DNA from: an uncultured Lachnospiraceae bacterium
GTDB taxonomy: Bacteria; Bacillota; Clostridia; Lachnospirales; Lachnospiraceae
NCBI GenBank assembly: GCA_947566705.1
Contig: CANOLA010000002.1
Location: 37,112-101,111 of the forward strand
Reading direction: 5' to 3'
Length of the DNA: 64,000 bases
Each line of letters opens with the position of its first letter. The first letter of the stretch is position 1. Both the position numbers and the translations under genes were made by a program. Positions 50,356 through 59,384 of the stretch are shown here, piece after piece. The notes below the pieces were generated by a model, which saw only the letters and a program-made list of their open reading frames with translations, was not told where the DNA came from and searched no databases.

Positions 50356-50571
50356 ATGAACGAAATCAATTCCCCCAGGCAGGAGGTTGCCAGACAGATT
50401 AAGCAGGTGCGCAAAGAGCAGGGCATGACGCAGGAATCCCTGGCAGAGCTGGTCGGTACAAAGAAATCAAATATTTCCCGTCTGGAAAGCGGCAGGTATA
50501 ATCCGAGCCTTGATTTCCTGGCCAGGGTGGCAGGGGGACTGGGGAAAAAAATACAGGTAAAGGTGAAGTGA
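50356..50571 (+). CDS. XRE-family helix-turn-helix protein
   Basis: This 71-residue protein is almost only an XRE/Cro-type DNA-binding domain: RQIKQVRKEQGMTQESLAELVGTKKSNISRLESGRYNPSLDFLARVAGGL. It ends in a short basic stretch (KKIQVKVK). Its length suits a repressor or an antitoxin. The ribosome binding site is weak and a GC-rich hairpin lies just upstream. It precedes a small gene of unknown function and sits behind a promoter with a palindromic operator. Confidence 0.88.
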   Translation: MNEINSPRQEVARQIKQVRKEQGMTQESLAELVGTKKSNISRLESGRYNPSLDFLARVAGGLGKKIQVKVK

Positions 50572-50576
50572 GAATT

Positions 50577-50855
50577 ATGTTAATGAAACTTGGTAATTAT
50601 AAAGACAATGATGTGGAGCTGTGCCGTACAACCAACGGGCGGGTCAGCAATGAAACGGCGGAAGCGCTCCTGAAACAGCAGATTCCGTTTACAAAAAGCA
50701 GCAAAAGAATTCCGTTTTACAGACGCGAGGAATACCAGGGTGCGGATACCATCTGGGTGATTTCCATAAATCCCAGGCGTTACGGGCAGGCGCGGCGTGT
50801 GATTGACAGCATGGACCGCGTATACAGGGAACGCCTTGTGTTATCCAATTATTAG
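50577..50855 (+). CDS. Small protein of unknown function paired with an XRE regulator
   Basis: I do not recognise this 92-residue protein. It is basic in the middle (FTKSSKRIPFYRREEYQG), with a beta-strand-like IWVISINPRRYGQARRVIDSM and no membrane segment. The ATG at 50577 is preferred because AGGTGAAG lies just upstream; a GTG at 50568 overlaps the XRE stop. The tight spacing to the XRE gene and shared promoter suggest a two-gene unit, possibly toxin-antitoxin-like, but no toxin family motif is visible. Confidence 0.7.
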   Translation: MLMKLGNYKDNDVELCRTTNGRVSNETAEALLKQQIPFTKSSKRIPFYRREEYQGADTIWVISINPRRYGQARRVIDSMDRVYRERLVLSNY

Positions 50856-50964
50856 TGAAAAAACTGTGAAAATCTTTCAAAATGTAAAGGGTTGTGGTAA
50901 CATATGATGTATTGCGGCAGTTAATATAAGAACTGTTTCTGCCAGGAAAGGAACCGCATTTCTT

Positions 50965-52758
50965 ATGAAAAAACCAGAACTCATATCCCAGGAAGCACAG
51001 TCAGAGTGGTCCGAAAAGAAAAAAATCATACAGATACTGGTTTTTGCTCTTTATCCGGTTCTGGTGTTTTATCTGATGGAAGCCTATGAACACAACCCGT
51101 TTGCAGAAGTGCGCCAGATGGCACAGCTGTTTAATATCATACTGTTTGAGCTTGCCGCATGGCTTTTTTACCTGCTGACTGACCGGATGCATGTGGCGGT
51201 CCGTATGGAATTAATCATTGCGGCGATTTTCGGGATTACCAACCATTACATTATGAAATTCCGTTCGACTCCTTTTGTGCCATGGGATATCTTTTCCGTA
51301 AAAACAGCAAAATCCGTGGCATCAAACTATGATTTTACGCCTGATAAAAGAATGATGCTGGTAACAGCCGGTTTCCTGGTTTTGTTTTTGTCTGCAGGGA
51401 TAATAAAAAATGCGCCAAAAATCAAATGGAAATTCCGGCTTATAAGTGCAGTGCTGGTAGTGGCGGTTTTATGCCTGTTTGCAGGAAACCTGCAGAAAGA
51501 AAGCTTCCAGCTCAGATACCGTCTGTATCCGTACCTTTTTACTCCGGCATATATGACAAAAGTAAACGGCATGGCAGTCACGTTTACCATGAACCTTGCC
51601 TATGCAGTTGTAAAACAGCCGGATGGCTACAGCATGGCAGAAGCAGAAGAAATTTTAAAAGAGCATGAAACAGATGCCGCAGAAGATACAAAGGAACTTC
51701 CAAATATTATAGTAATTATGGATGAAGCCTTTTCCGACCTGGCGGTTCTTGGCGATACCGGAACGGATGAGGATTACATGCCGTTTATGCACAGGATGCA
51801 GAAAGGGCAGGAAAACACTATCACCGGAAATGTCCAGGTGTCTGTCTGCGGGGGCAATACGGCCAATTCCGAGTTTGAATTTCTGACCGGAAACACCATG
51901 GCATTTCTGCCGGCAGGCAGCATTCCCTACCAGCAGTACATCCGGCAGGAGATCTTTTCTGCCGCCGGATGGCTGAAGTCGCTTGGTTATGAAACCTATG
52001 CACAGCATCCGTATTCGGCAGGCGGCTGGGAGAGAAACCGTGTTTATCCGCTGCTTGGTTTTTCACATATGAGCTTTATCAATGATTATGTGCCGCGGAA
52101 TTATGTAAGGAAATATGTAAGCGATGCGTCTGACATGCAGCATATCATCCGAACATTTGAGAATAAAAAAGCGGGAAAGCCTGTATTTATTTTTAATGTT
52201 ACCATGCAGAACCACGGCGGTTATACCGATACTTATACTGATTTTACCAGCGATATTCATTCAGAATATAAAAGTAAGGCATTAGACCAGTACCTTTCCC
52301 TGGTAAAAATGAGCGATGAGGCGCTGGAAGAGCTGATAGCGTATTTTGAGGGGCAGGAGGAAAAAACGGTAATCGTGTTCTTTGGGGATCACCAGCCGAA
52401 TAATACTGTGGCAGCGCCGGTTTTGCGTGCCATGGGAAAGGATACAGCTGACCTGTCCGCTGAAGACCAGAAAAAAAGATACCAGGTGCCTTACCTTATC
52501 TGGGCAAATTATGATATGAAATCTGCTGTCGGACAGGATACCAGCCTGAATTATCTGGCGGCGGAAGTGTTTGAGGCAGCCGGGATACCGTTAAACGGAT
52601 ACCAGAACTATCTGCTGGAAGTAAAAAAGAGTTATCCGGTACTGTCTGCAGCAGGCATTGAATCAGAAACAGCAGAGGAACAGATTCTGGAAACATACAA
52701 AAGACTCCAGTATTATCAGCTGTTTGAGAAAGGAAAAAACAATTCATATGTTAAATAA
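50965..52758 (+). CDS. LTA-synthase-type sulfatase-fold membrane protein
   Basis: This protein has 597 residues. Residues 20-190 contain about five membrane helices, and from about residue 245 an extracellular sulfatase-fold domain follows. Key sites are IIVIMDEAFSDL (metal), VSVCGGNTANSEFEFLTG (the catalytic Thr region of LtaS-type enzymes), YAQHPYSAGGW, FNVTMQNHGGY and VFFGDHQPNN. The family transfers glycerol-phosphate or related groups to lipid-anchored polymers. The next two genes, YfhO and a CsbB-like glycosyltransferase, overlap in series and form one operon. Confidence 0.9.
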   Translation: MKKPELISQEAQSEWSEKKKIIQILVFALYPVLVFYLMEAYEHNPFAEVRQMAQLFNIILFELAAWLFYLLTDRMHVAVRMELIIAAIFGITNHYIMKFRSTPFVPWDIFSVKTAKSVASNYDFTPDKRMMLVTAGFLVLFLSAGIIKNAPKIKWKFRLISAVLVVAVLCLFAGNLQKESFQLRYRLYPYLFTPAYMTKVNGMAVTFTMNLAYAVVKQPDGYSMAEAEEILKEHETDAAEDTKELPNIIVIMDEAFSDLAVLGDTGTDEDYMPFMHRMQKGQENTITGNVQVSVCGGNTANSEFEFLTGNTMAFLPAGSIPYQQYIRQEIFSAAGWLKSLGYETYAQHPYSAGGWERNRVYPLLGFSHMSFINDYVPRNYVRKYVSDASDMQHIIRTFENKKAGKPVFIFNVTMQNHGGYTDTYTDFTSDIHSEYKSKALDQYLSLVKMSDEALEELIAYFEGQEEKTVIVFFGDHQPNNTVAAPVLRAMGKDTADLSAEDQKKRYQVPYLIWANYDMKSAVGQDTSLNYLAAEVFEAAGIPLNGYQNYLLEVKKSYPVLSAAGIESETAEEQILETYKRLQYYQLFEKGKNNSYVK

Positions 52759-55273
52759 ATTATGGAAACATAAGACGTTTTATGCCGCCGCTTTTTTGCT
52801 GCCGTTTGTCATTTGCGTGATTATCTGCATTGGCAACGGCGTATATCCGTTTGGGGATAACTGTATTCTGCATATAGACATGTACCACCAGTATTATCCG
52901 TTTTTCATGGAATTTCAGGATAAGCTGCGTCACGGAGGAAGTCTGATGTACTCCTGGAATCTGGGAATGGGTTCTGATTTCGTGTCGCTGTATGCATATT
53001 ATCTGGCAAGTCCGCTGAATTTTCTGATCCTGTTCTGTCCCATGAAATATGTGATAGAATTTATGACACTTTTAATCATCATAAAAATCGCGCTTTGCGG
53101 TCTGACGTTTTTTTTATTCATCAGGCACCATTACCATCTGGTGGGAAAGGACGGGAGACTTCACAGAAACCAGGTCGTTCCTGCACTTGTATTCTCAACA
53201 GCATATGCATTGTCCGGTTTTGTGGCGGCATACAGCTGGGACATCATGTGGCTGGACAGTATAGCCCTGTTTCCGCTGATAATTGTGGGACTGGAAAAGC
53301 TTGTCAGGGAGAAAAAACCGGCAGTTTATTATATAACGCTTGCACTGTCCATTTTTGCAAACTATTATATTTCCATTATGATATGCATTTTTCTGGTGTT
53401 TTACTTTATCCTTCTGTTTTTTGAAGAAAAAGGAATCCGGAAAAAGTGCGGGGCGTTTTTGCGTTTCAGCTGGTATTCTGCGCTGGCAGGACTAAGTTCT
53501 GCAGTTTTACTTCTCCCGGAAATTGCGGTTTTGGTCCGTTCTGGTTCAGCGGAGGACCATTTTCCGCAGAAAGCGGAATGGTATTTTAATATAATTGCAG
53601 AGCTGGGAAGGGCAGGGACAGCGGCAGACGTATATACCGCAAACGACCACTGGCCGAATCTCTATGCCGGGGCATTTTCCCTGGTACTGGTCTGGATTTA
53701 TGTACTGAATAAAAGAATTGCGTGGAAAGAAAAGCTTCCGCGGATGCTGATGCTTGGATTTTTTCTGGTAAGTTTTGCAAATAACCAGCTGGATTATATC
53801 TGGCATGGCATGCATTTTCCGCAGTCGCTGCCGGGAAGACAGTCGTTTCTTTATATATTTATGATTCTTTCCATGGGATTTGCAGCAGTACGTAAATGGA
53901 AAGGCATAAAAATCTGGCATATACTGTTTTCCACGGTTTTTTCCCTGGTGCTTCTGTTTCTGTCAGGAATGCTGGGGGATGAGACAGTAACCAGTCATAT
54001 ATCGTTGATTATCACCGGTCTTTTTATCTGCGCATATGGCATTATTCTGTTACTGACAAAACTCACCTCAAAAAGGGTGCGTCTGGCACTGCGGGATTTT
54101 GTCTGGTGCATTGCAGTTGCAGAACTGGCGGTAAATATGGCACTGACCGGGCTGGACGTTACCAGCCGCGCGGCATATACAGACAAGGAACTGTTCTATG
54201 AAAAGCTGCTGGAAATGGCAGAAACAGATGCCGGGACAGACAGCTTTTACCGGATAGAGGACAATGGCCGGAAAACAAAAAATGACAATACACGCTACGG
54301 TTACCGTTCTGCAACCATTTTTTCTTCATTAATGAATCTGGATGTCAGCCACCTGTTTCAGAGCGTTTATATGGAAGGCGGAAAAAACTATTACTGCTAT
54401 AATGGTGCCACGCCGCTGCCTTCCGCCATGTTCGGGGTGCGTTATCTGCTTTCCTCCTGCTATATGGAGGAAAGCAGGGTGCGCACACTTGTGGGTGAGT
54501 GCAATGGAAACTACTTGTACCGGAATAATTACTGCCTGCCGGCAGGATATATGGTGGATGAGCAGGCGGAAGATGAATGGGTAATGTCAGACCTGGACAG
54601 AATCCGTTCGATGAATGACCTGGCAGCGGTTCTTGGCGCAAAAGAGGATATGATCGTTCCGGGAACCTGCATGATGGATGAGCAGGCAGGGGAAAGTAAC
54701 ATAGACATTGCCGAGGACGGCTATTATTATGCAGATTATGTACAGTGCGATTCTGACAGCCTGACAGTTACAAGAAGCGATGGCTGGTGCAAGCAGTATT
54801 CCAAGACAACACACAGATATCTGCTGGAGCTTGGGGAATGTAAGGCAGGAACGAAGGTAAGCATTACCAATTCAAACAGTGAAATCATTACCTACCATCT
54901 TTACCGTCTGAATTTTGAAGCGCTGGAGCAGGCATATAAAACCCTGGGCAGACAGACCTTACAGGTGGAGAATTTCACAGACAGAAGCATTGAGGGGACC
55001 ATAGATGTCAGGGAGGCTGGAAAACTGGTTTTATCCATTCCGGCAGACGGGGGCTGGGAAGCTTATGTAGATGGAAAAAAAGCAGAAATTATTCCGTTTA
55101 AGGATGCTCTGATCGGTGTTCATTTAGAGAAAGGCACACATAAGGTTTCACTGCGCTATACCACACCGGGATTTTACGCGGGGGCGCTTGTAAGCGCAGG
55201 AGCCGTTCTGGCAGCAGTTCTTGGTCTCTGCCACGGCAGAAAGCGGAGGGAACATGGAAAAAAAGAAAGTTAG
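52748..55273 (+). CDS. YfhO-family multi-pass membrane protein
   Basis: This protein has 841 residues with about a dozen membrane helices over the first 500 residues and a C-terminal extracytoplasmic domain, ending in another helix (ALVSAGAVLAAVLGLCHGR). The N-terminal loop CILHIDMYHQYYPFFMEFQ and SAYALSGFVAAYSWDIMWLDS-like segments match the YfhO/GT-C family. In Bacillus, YfhO acts with CsbB in adding sugar to lipoteichoic acid. The ATG at 52748 overlaps the sulfatase gene by 11 bp. The 3' end overlaps the glycosyltransferase by 20 bp. Confidence 0.9.
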   Translation: MLNKLWKHKTFYAAAFLLPFVICVIICIGNGVYPFGDNCILHIDMYHQYYPFFMEFQDKLRHGGSLMYSWNLGMGSDFVSLYAYYLASPLNFLILFCPMKYVIEFMTLLIIIKIALCGLTFFLFIRHHYHLVGKDGRLHRNQVVPALVFSTAYALSGFVAAYSWDIMWLDSIALFPLIIVGLEKLVREKKPAVYYITLALSIFANYYISIMICIFLVFYFILLFFEEKGIRKKCGAFLRFSWYSALAGLSSAVLLLPEIAVLVRSGSAEDHFPQKAEWYFNIIAELGRAGTAADVYTANDHWPNLYAGAFSLVLVWIYVLNKRIAWKEKLPRMLMLGFFLVSFANNQLDYIWHGMHFPQSLPGRQSFLYIFMILSMGFAAVRKWKGIKIWHILFSTVFSLVLLFLSGMLGDETVTSHISLIITGLFICAYGIILLLTKLTSKRVRLALRDFVWCIAVAELAVNMALTGLDVTSRAAYTDKELFYEKLLEMAETDAGTDSFYRIEDNGRKTKNDNTRYGYRSATIFSSLMNLDVSHLFQSVYMEGGKNYYCYNGATPLPSAMFGVRYLLSSCYMEESRVRTLVGECNGNYLYRNNYCLPAGYMVDEQAEDEWVMSDLDRIRSMNDLAAVLGAKEDMIVPGTCMMDEQAGESNIDIAEDGYYYADYVQCDSDSLTVTRSDGWCKQYSKTTHRYLLELGECKAGTKVSITNSNSEIITYHLYRLNFEALEQAYKTLGRQTLQVENFTDRSIEGTIDVREAGKLVLSIPADGGWEAYVDGKKAEIIPFKDALIGVHLEKGTHKVSLRYTTPGFYAGALVSAGAVLAAVLGLCHGRKRREHGKKES

Positions 55274-56234
55274 CATAGTGGTTCCCATGTATAATGAACA
55301 GGAATCACTTAAGATACTTTATCAGGAATTAAACAGGGTTACAGAACCGCTTACCGCATACAGCTTTGAGTATCTGTTTGTCAATGACGGTTCCACGGAC
55401 GGGACACTTGCCGTAATCCGTGAACTTGCCGCAGCGGATACCCGTGTGCGTTACGTGTCATTTTCCAGGAATTTCGGAAAAGAGGCGGCACTTTATGCAG
55501 GCCTTAAGTCTGCAGCCGGTGATTATATCGCAACTATGGATGCGGATTTACAGGATCCGCCGGGGCTCCTCCCGAAAATGCTTGCAATGCTTGAAGAGGG
55601 GGAATGTGACAATGTTGCCGCCAGACGGACGGACCGTAAAGGAGAGCCGCCGGTTCGTTCATTTTTTGCCCGGTGCTTTTACCGCGTGATGCGGCGGCTG
55701 TCCCGTATGGAAATTGCTGACGGGGCAAGGGATTACCGGCTGATGAGCAGACTGATGGTAGATTCCATACTCTCGGTCAGTGAGTACAACCGTTTTTCCA
55801 AGGGAATATTTGCCTGGGTCGGATTCGAGACCAGGTGGCTGGAATTTGAAAATGTAAAAAGGCTGGCGGGAGAAACCAAATGGGGATTCTGGAAACTGGT
55901 ACGTTATTCCTTTGACGGGATTATTAATTTTTCCGATACGCCAATTCGGATTTCCTCGTATCTGGGACTGTTTCTTACTGCAGTTTCTTTTATTGCAATC
56001 GTTGTGGAGGTTATCCGTGCGCTTGTGTTCGGGGACCCGGTTGCAGGCTGGCCGTCCCTGGTGTGCATTATTACCTTTATCGGCGGAATCCAGCTGTTCT
56101 GCATGGGAATCATGGGGCAGTATATTGCCAAAACTTACATGGAAGTCAAACGCCGTCCGCACTATATAGTTAAGGAAAGCAATATTGACGCGGAAAGTAA
56201 TCTTTTATATAATGAAAACCAGAGAACGTCTTAA
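55254..56234 (+). CDS. GT2 glycosyltransferase, CsbB/GtrB-type
   Basis: This 326-residue protein has an N-terminal GT-A domain (VSIVVPMYNEQESLKILY, FVNDGSTDGT, YIATMDADLQDPPGLLPKML, with DAD and DLQD metal sites). Two C-terminal membrane helices follow (ISSYLGLFLTAVSFIAIVVEV, and the IITFIGGIQLFCMGIMGQYI region). This layout matches enzymes that load a sugar onto undecaprenyl phosphate. The start at 55254 follows GGAGGG. Its overlap with YfhO suggests that it supplies the lipid-linked sugar used by it. Confidence 0.94.
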   Translation: MEKKKVSIVVPMYNEQESLKILYQELNRVTEPLTAYSFEYLFVNDGSTDGTLAVIRELAAADTRVRYVSFSRNFGKEAALYAGLKSAAGDYIATMDADLQDPPGLLPKMLAMLEEGECDNVAARRTDRKGEPPVRSFFARCFYRVMRRLSRMEIADGARDYRLMSRLMVDSILSVSEYNRFSKGIFAWVGFETRWLEFENVKRLAGETKWGFWKLVRYSFDGIINFSDTPIRISSYLGLFLTAVSFIAIVVEVIRALVFGDPVAGWPSLVCIITFIGGIQLFCMGIMGQYIAKTYMEVKRRPHYIVKESNIDAESNLLYNENQRTS

Positions 56235-56256
56235 GAAAGGAGTTTGCAGCAGACAA

Positions 56257-57996
56257 ATGATTAAAAAGAGAATAGTATCCTCATTTCTTGTCGCCGGGCT
56301 GGTAATTGCAGGAATTCCTGCAGGAAACATACAGGCGCATGCGGCAGTTAATAAATTTGCAGCACAGATGCAGGCGGAAGGATTTCCGGACAGCTATATC
56401 AGTTCCCTTACAGAACTTCATGATAAATATCCAAACTGGAAGTTTGAAGCGGTGAATACCGGACTGGACTGGAACACCGTAATCGAAAAAGAAAGCAAAA
56501 ACGGTTTAAACCTTGTACCGAAAAGCTCGGATGATGCCATGAAATCCACGGCAGCCGGAGCTTATGACTGGTTTACCAATACATGGACGGTTTATGACGG
56601 CTCCTCCTGGGTGGGAGCACATCCGGATTATATCGCCCGGTATATGGATCCGCGGAATTTCCTCACAGAAACGGATATTTTCCAGTTTGAAGATTTAAGC
56701 TTTCATGAAGCGCAGACAAGGGAAGGGGTCTGCTCCATATTAAACGGCACATTTATGACAAAGAACGTTGTTGATACCGACGATACAGTGTTAAACTATG
56801 CAGATGCGTTTATGAGCATCGGGGAGGAAACCGGTGTCAGTCCGTACCATCTGGCATCCCGTGTACGGCAGGAGCAGGGATTAAAAGGAACCAGTTCCTT
56901 AATTTCCGGTACATACAAAGGCTTTGAGGGTTATTTTAATTACTTCAATGTCAATGCATCAGGAAAAACAAATACGGCAGTGATTAAAAACGGACTGACC
57001 TATGCAAAAAATTCCGGCTGGGACAGCAGGTATAAATCCCTGTATGGCGGTTCCCGGCTGCTGGCGAAAAACTATATTGCGGTCGGGCAGAATACACTGT
57101 ATTTCCAGAAATTCAACGTGGTAAATACAAAGAAACTGTACGACCACCAGTATATGCAGAATGTGACCGCTGCCTATAACGAAGGGCGTAAGCTTGGACA
57201 GGGGTATGCGGATAAGCAGCAGGCATTTGTGTTCCGGATTCCGGTCTATGATGCCATGCCGGACAACAGCGTGGCATTTAATGCAGCAGGAAACCCGAAC
57301 AACTACCTTAAGACACTTAAAGTGGACAAACAGACCTTATCGCCTGCCTTCCGGGGATCCCAGACCAGTTATACCGTTACTGTGCCTGCAGATACAACAA
57401 GTGTGACCGTTTCAGCAGTTCCTGTTGCGTCTACCTCCACAGTGACCGGTACCGGAACCAAAAAGCTGACGAAAAACAGCACAACCATAAATATCAAATG
57501 CCGTTCCGGAAGCGGTGTGACAAAGACCTATAAGATTACAGTAAAAAAAGATGCACCGGCAGGAATTCCGGTTTCCACACAGTATACCGTCGGAAAAGAT
57601 GAAATTACCGGAATTGAGCCCCAGACAACAGTGTCAGCATTTCTGGGTAAAATGACAGCAAAAAACATGACCATGAAGGTTACAGGGGCAAACGGAAAAG
57701 CTAAGACAGGCACAGTTGCCACAGGGGACAAATTAGAGCTTTATGATAAAAACAAAAAGAAGCTGTCCTCCTATACATTAATCATATTTGGTGATGTGAA
57801 CGGGGACGGGATTATTGACATTAAGGATCTGGGTGCAGTAAATGAACATATACTGGAAACGAAAAAACTGGGCGGCTGCTATCTGAAAGCAGCAGATACA
57901 GACCGTAAAGGTGACGGAGTCACGGTACTGGATCTTGTATACCTGAACCGTTATCTGGCAGGGGAAGGGACGATACAGCAGCAGCCGCAGAATTAG
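56257..57996 (+). CDS. Secreted glucosaminidase with cadherin-like and dockerin domains
   Basis: This protein has 579 residues. I chose the ATG at 56257 because it gives a clean signal peptide (MIKKRIVSSFLVAGLVIAG...AHA, cut near residue 28). The glucosaminidase region is at about 170-330, with HLASRVRQEQGLKGTSS holding the likely catalytic Glu near 205 and FEGYFNYFNVNASG. A cadherin-like beta-sandwich follows at about 350-430 (LKTLKVDKQTLSPAF). Residues 510-572 form a dockerin: DVNGDGIIDIKDLGAVNEHIL, then a second loop DTDRKGDGVTVLDL with one extra residue. It would cut peptidoglycan outside the cell. The next gene encodes a cohesin-like protein. Confidence 0.88.
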   Translation: MIKKRIVSSFLVAGLVIAGIPAGNIQAHAAVNKFAAQMQAEGFPDSYISSLTELHDKYPNWKFEAVNTGLDWNTVIEKESKNGLNLVPKSSDDAMKSTAAGAYDWFTNTWTVYDGSSWVGAHPDYIARYMDPRNFLTETDIFQFEDLSFHEAQTREGVCSILNGTFMTKNVVDTDDTVLNYADAFMSIGEETGVSPYHLASRVRQEQGLKGTSSLISGTYKGFEGYFNYFNVNASGKTNTAVIKNGLTYAKNSGWDSRYKSLYGGSRLLAKNYIAVGQNTLYFQKFNVVNTKKLYDHQYMQNVTAAYNEGRKLGQGYADKQQAFVFRIPVYDAMPDNSVAFNAAGNPNNYLKTLKVDKQTLSPAFRGSQTSYTVTVPADTTSVTVSAVPVASTSTVTGTGTKKLTKNSTTINIKCRSGSGVTKTYKITVKKDAPAGIPVSTQYTVGKDEITGIEPQTTVSAFLGKMTAKNMTMKVTGANGKAKTGTVATGDKLELYDKNKKKLSSYTLIIFGDVNGDGIIDIKDLGAVNEHILETKKLGGCYLKAADTDRKGDGVTVLDLVYLNRYLAGEGTIQQQPQN

Positions 57997-58005
57997 GAGA
58001 CAAAC

Positions 58006-59361
58006 GTGGAAAAGATAAAATGGAACAAGAATAAACGAATGCAAAAAGTACTGTTTCTTGTGTTTTTTGCCTGCTGTATGGTATTTCCCGGCATGCAGGT
58101 GCACGCAGAAAGCCTTTTGATACAGCTGAGCCAGCATTCTGTGAAGGCGGGGGATACCCTGACTGTCACAGTTATGGTTCCGCCAGGGGTAAGTACAAAA
58201 GTGTATTTAAACTATTCTCCTGACGTATTTAAGTATGTTTCTTCCGAGGGAACAGCAGATGAGGATACCGGAGTGGTGTCTGTTCAGGCGGATGCATCCG
58301 CTGGAACAAGAAAAGCGGTTGCCATAAAATTTCAGGCAGTTTCTGCAGGAAGCGGCAGCTTTGTGGCATCTGCCGAGGATTCGGAAAATATAAGCGGGGC
58401 CAGCGTTGTTGTAAATGTGGCGGAAAATCCTGATGCCGAAGCTGTACTGCCGGAGCCGGAGCCGGGACCGGAGGAAACACCGGGTGACACACAGACAGAA
58501 ACAGAGACACAGACCGGACAGACGGAAACACCGGAGGAGAACAAATACTATGAGCTTGACGGTGAAAAACTCTACCCGTCAGTGCTGATTCCGCCTGACA
58601 GTATTCCGGAAGGCTTTAAAGAAGGGCAGATAACTCTCTGGGGGGAAAGCTATCCGTATCTGTACAAAAAAGGTGGAAGCAAAAAAATCTGTCTTCTTTA
58701 TCTTGTGGATGAAAACCGCGAGAATGGAGCATTGTATATGGTAGAAAAAAGCGCGCCGTATGAAGTGTATCCATTTGTCTGCGTGGACCATGGGACATAC
58801 AGAATGCAGGATGTGCCTGCAGTTCCTGAGGGAAAGGGTGATAATGGTACAGAAGATATCGAAAAACTAAAGAGCCAGAACCGCCTGATACTTTGTGCGT
58901 TTATAGTTGTTGTACTGGTTCTGCTGATCATTATCGTAATATTAATGATAAAACGCGGGGATGACGGCTGGGAGGATATGGAAAAACCTCTTCCGAAAGA
59001 AGAAAGAAAAAAACCGGAGCCAAAGAAAAAAACAGAATTAAAGCAGAGTCCCCAGCCAAAGAAAAAACCACAGCCAGAACGGAAAACAGAAGTAAAAAAG
59101 AAAAAAAAATCTGCATTCTGGGATGCCATGTTTGCCGGAATCGATGACGACCTTTCTTTAGATGGTTTTGCAGAAGAGGAGCCGGAAGAAACAAAAAAGA
59201 AAGAAAAACCAAAGAAGGAATCACCTAAAAGGGAGGCACCTGGGAAAGAAACAAAAAAGAAAGAAGTACCAGAGAAAAAACAGGAGCCGCCGCAAAAAAA
59301 ACAAAGGAAACCTGATGAAGAAAACGGTTCGGATGAAGATATTGAATTTATTGATTTATAA
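58006..59361 (+). CDS. Membrane-anchored cohesin-like protein with charged cytoplasmic tail
   Basis: This protein has 451 residues. A signal peptide at residues 1-35 ends near VHA. A cohesin-like domain follows at about 36-145 (QLSQHSVKAGDTLTVTVMV, KVYLNYSPDVFKYVSSEG). Then come a Pro/Glu/Thr-rich linker, a second extracellular segment (about 180-275), a single membrane helix at about 292-315 (LILCAFIVVVLVLLIIIVIL) and a 130-residue tail very rich in Lys, Pro and Glu. The GTG start is supported by TAGGAGA. It directly follows a dockerin-bearing wall hydrolase, so it may dock that enzyme. The cohesin call is from motif shape and is not certain. Confidence 0.75.
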   Translation: MEKIKWNKNKRMQKVLFLVFFACCMVFPGMQVHAESLLIQLSQHSVKAGDTLTVTVMVPPGVSTKVYLNYSPDVFKYVSSEGTADEDTGVVSVQADASAGTRKAVAIKFQAVSAGSGSFVASAEDSENISGASVVVNVAENPDAEAVLPEPEPGPEETPGDTQTETETQTGQTETPEENKYYELDGEKLYPSVLIPPDSIPEGFKEGQITLWGESYPYLYKKGGSKKICLLYLVDENRENGALYMVEKSAPYEVYPFVCVDHGTYRMQDVPAVPEGKGDNGTEDIEKLKSQNRLILCAFIVVVLVLLIIIVILMIKRGDDGWEDMEKPLPKEERKKPEPKKKTELKQSPQPKKKPQPERKTEVKKKKKSAFWDAMFAGIDDDLSLDGFAEEEPEETKKKEKPKKESPKREAPGKETKKKEVPEKKQEPPQKKQRKPDEENGSDEDIEFIDL

Positions 59362-59384
59362 ACTGTAACAGGAGGCACAAAAAA

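Noticed and set aside
50220-50426. Minus-strand frame opposite the XRE gene
   Set aside because: It covers the palindromic operator and the XRE coding start and has no ribosome binding site.
58698-59378. 226-codon minus-strand frame opposite the cohesin-like gene
   Set aside because: It is the Ser/Phe-rich mirror of the Lys/Glu-rich coding strand; no start signals or family features.
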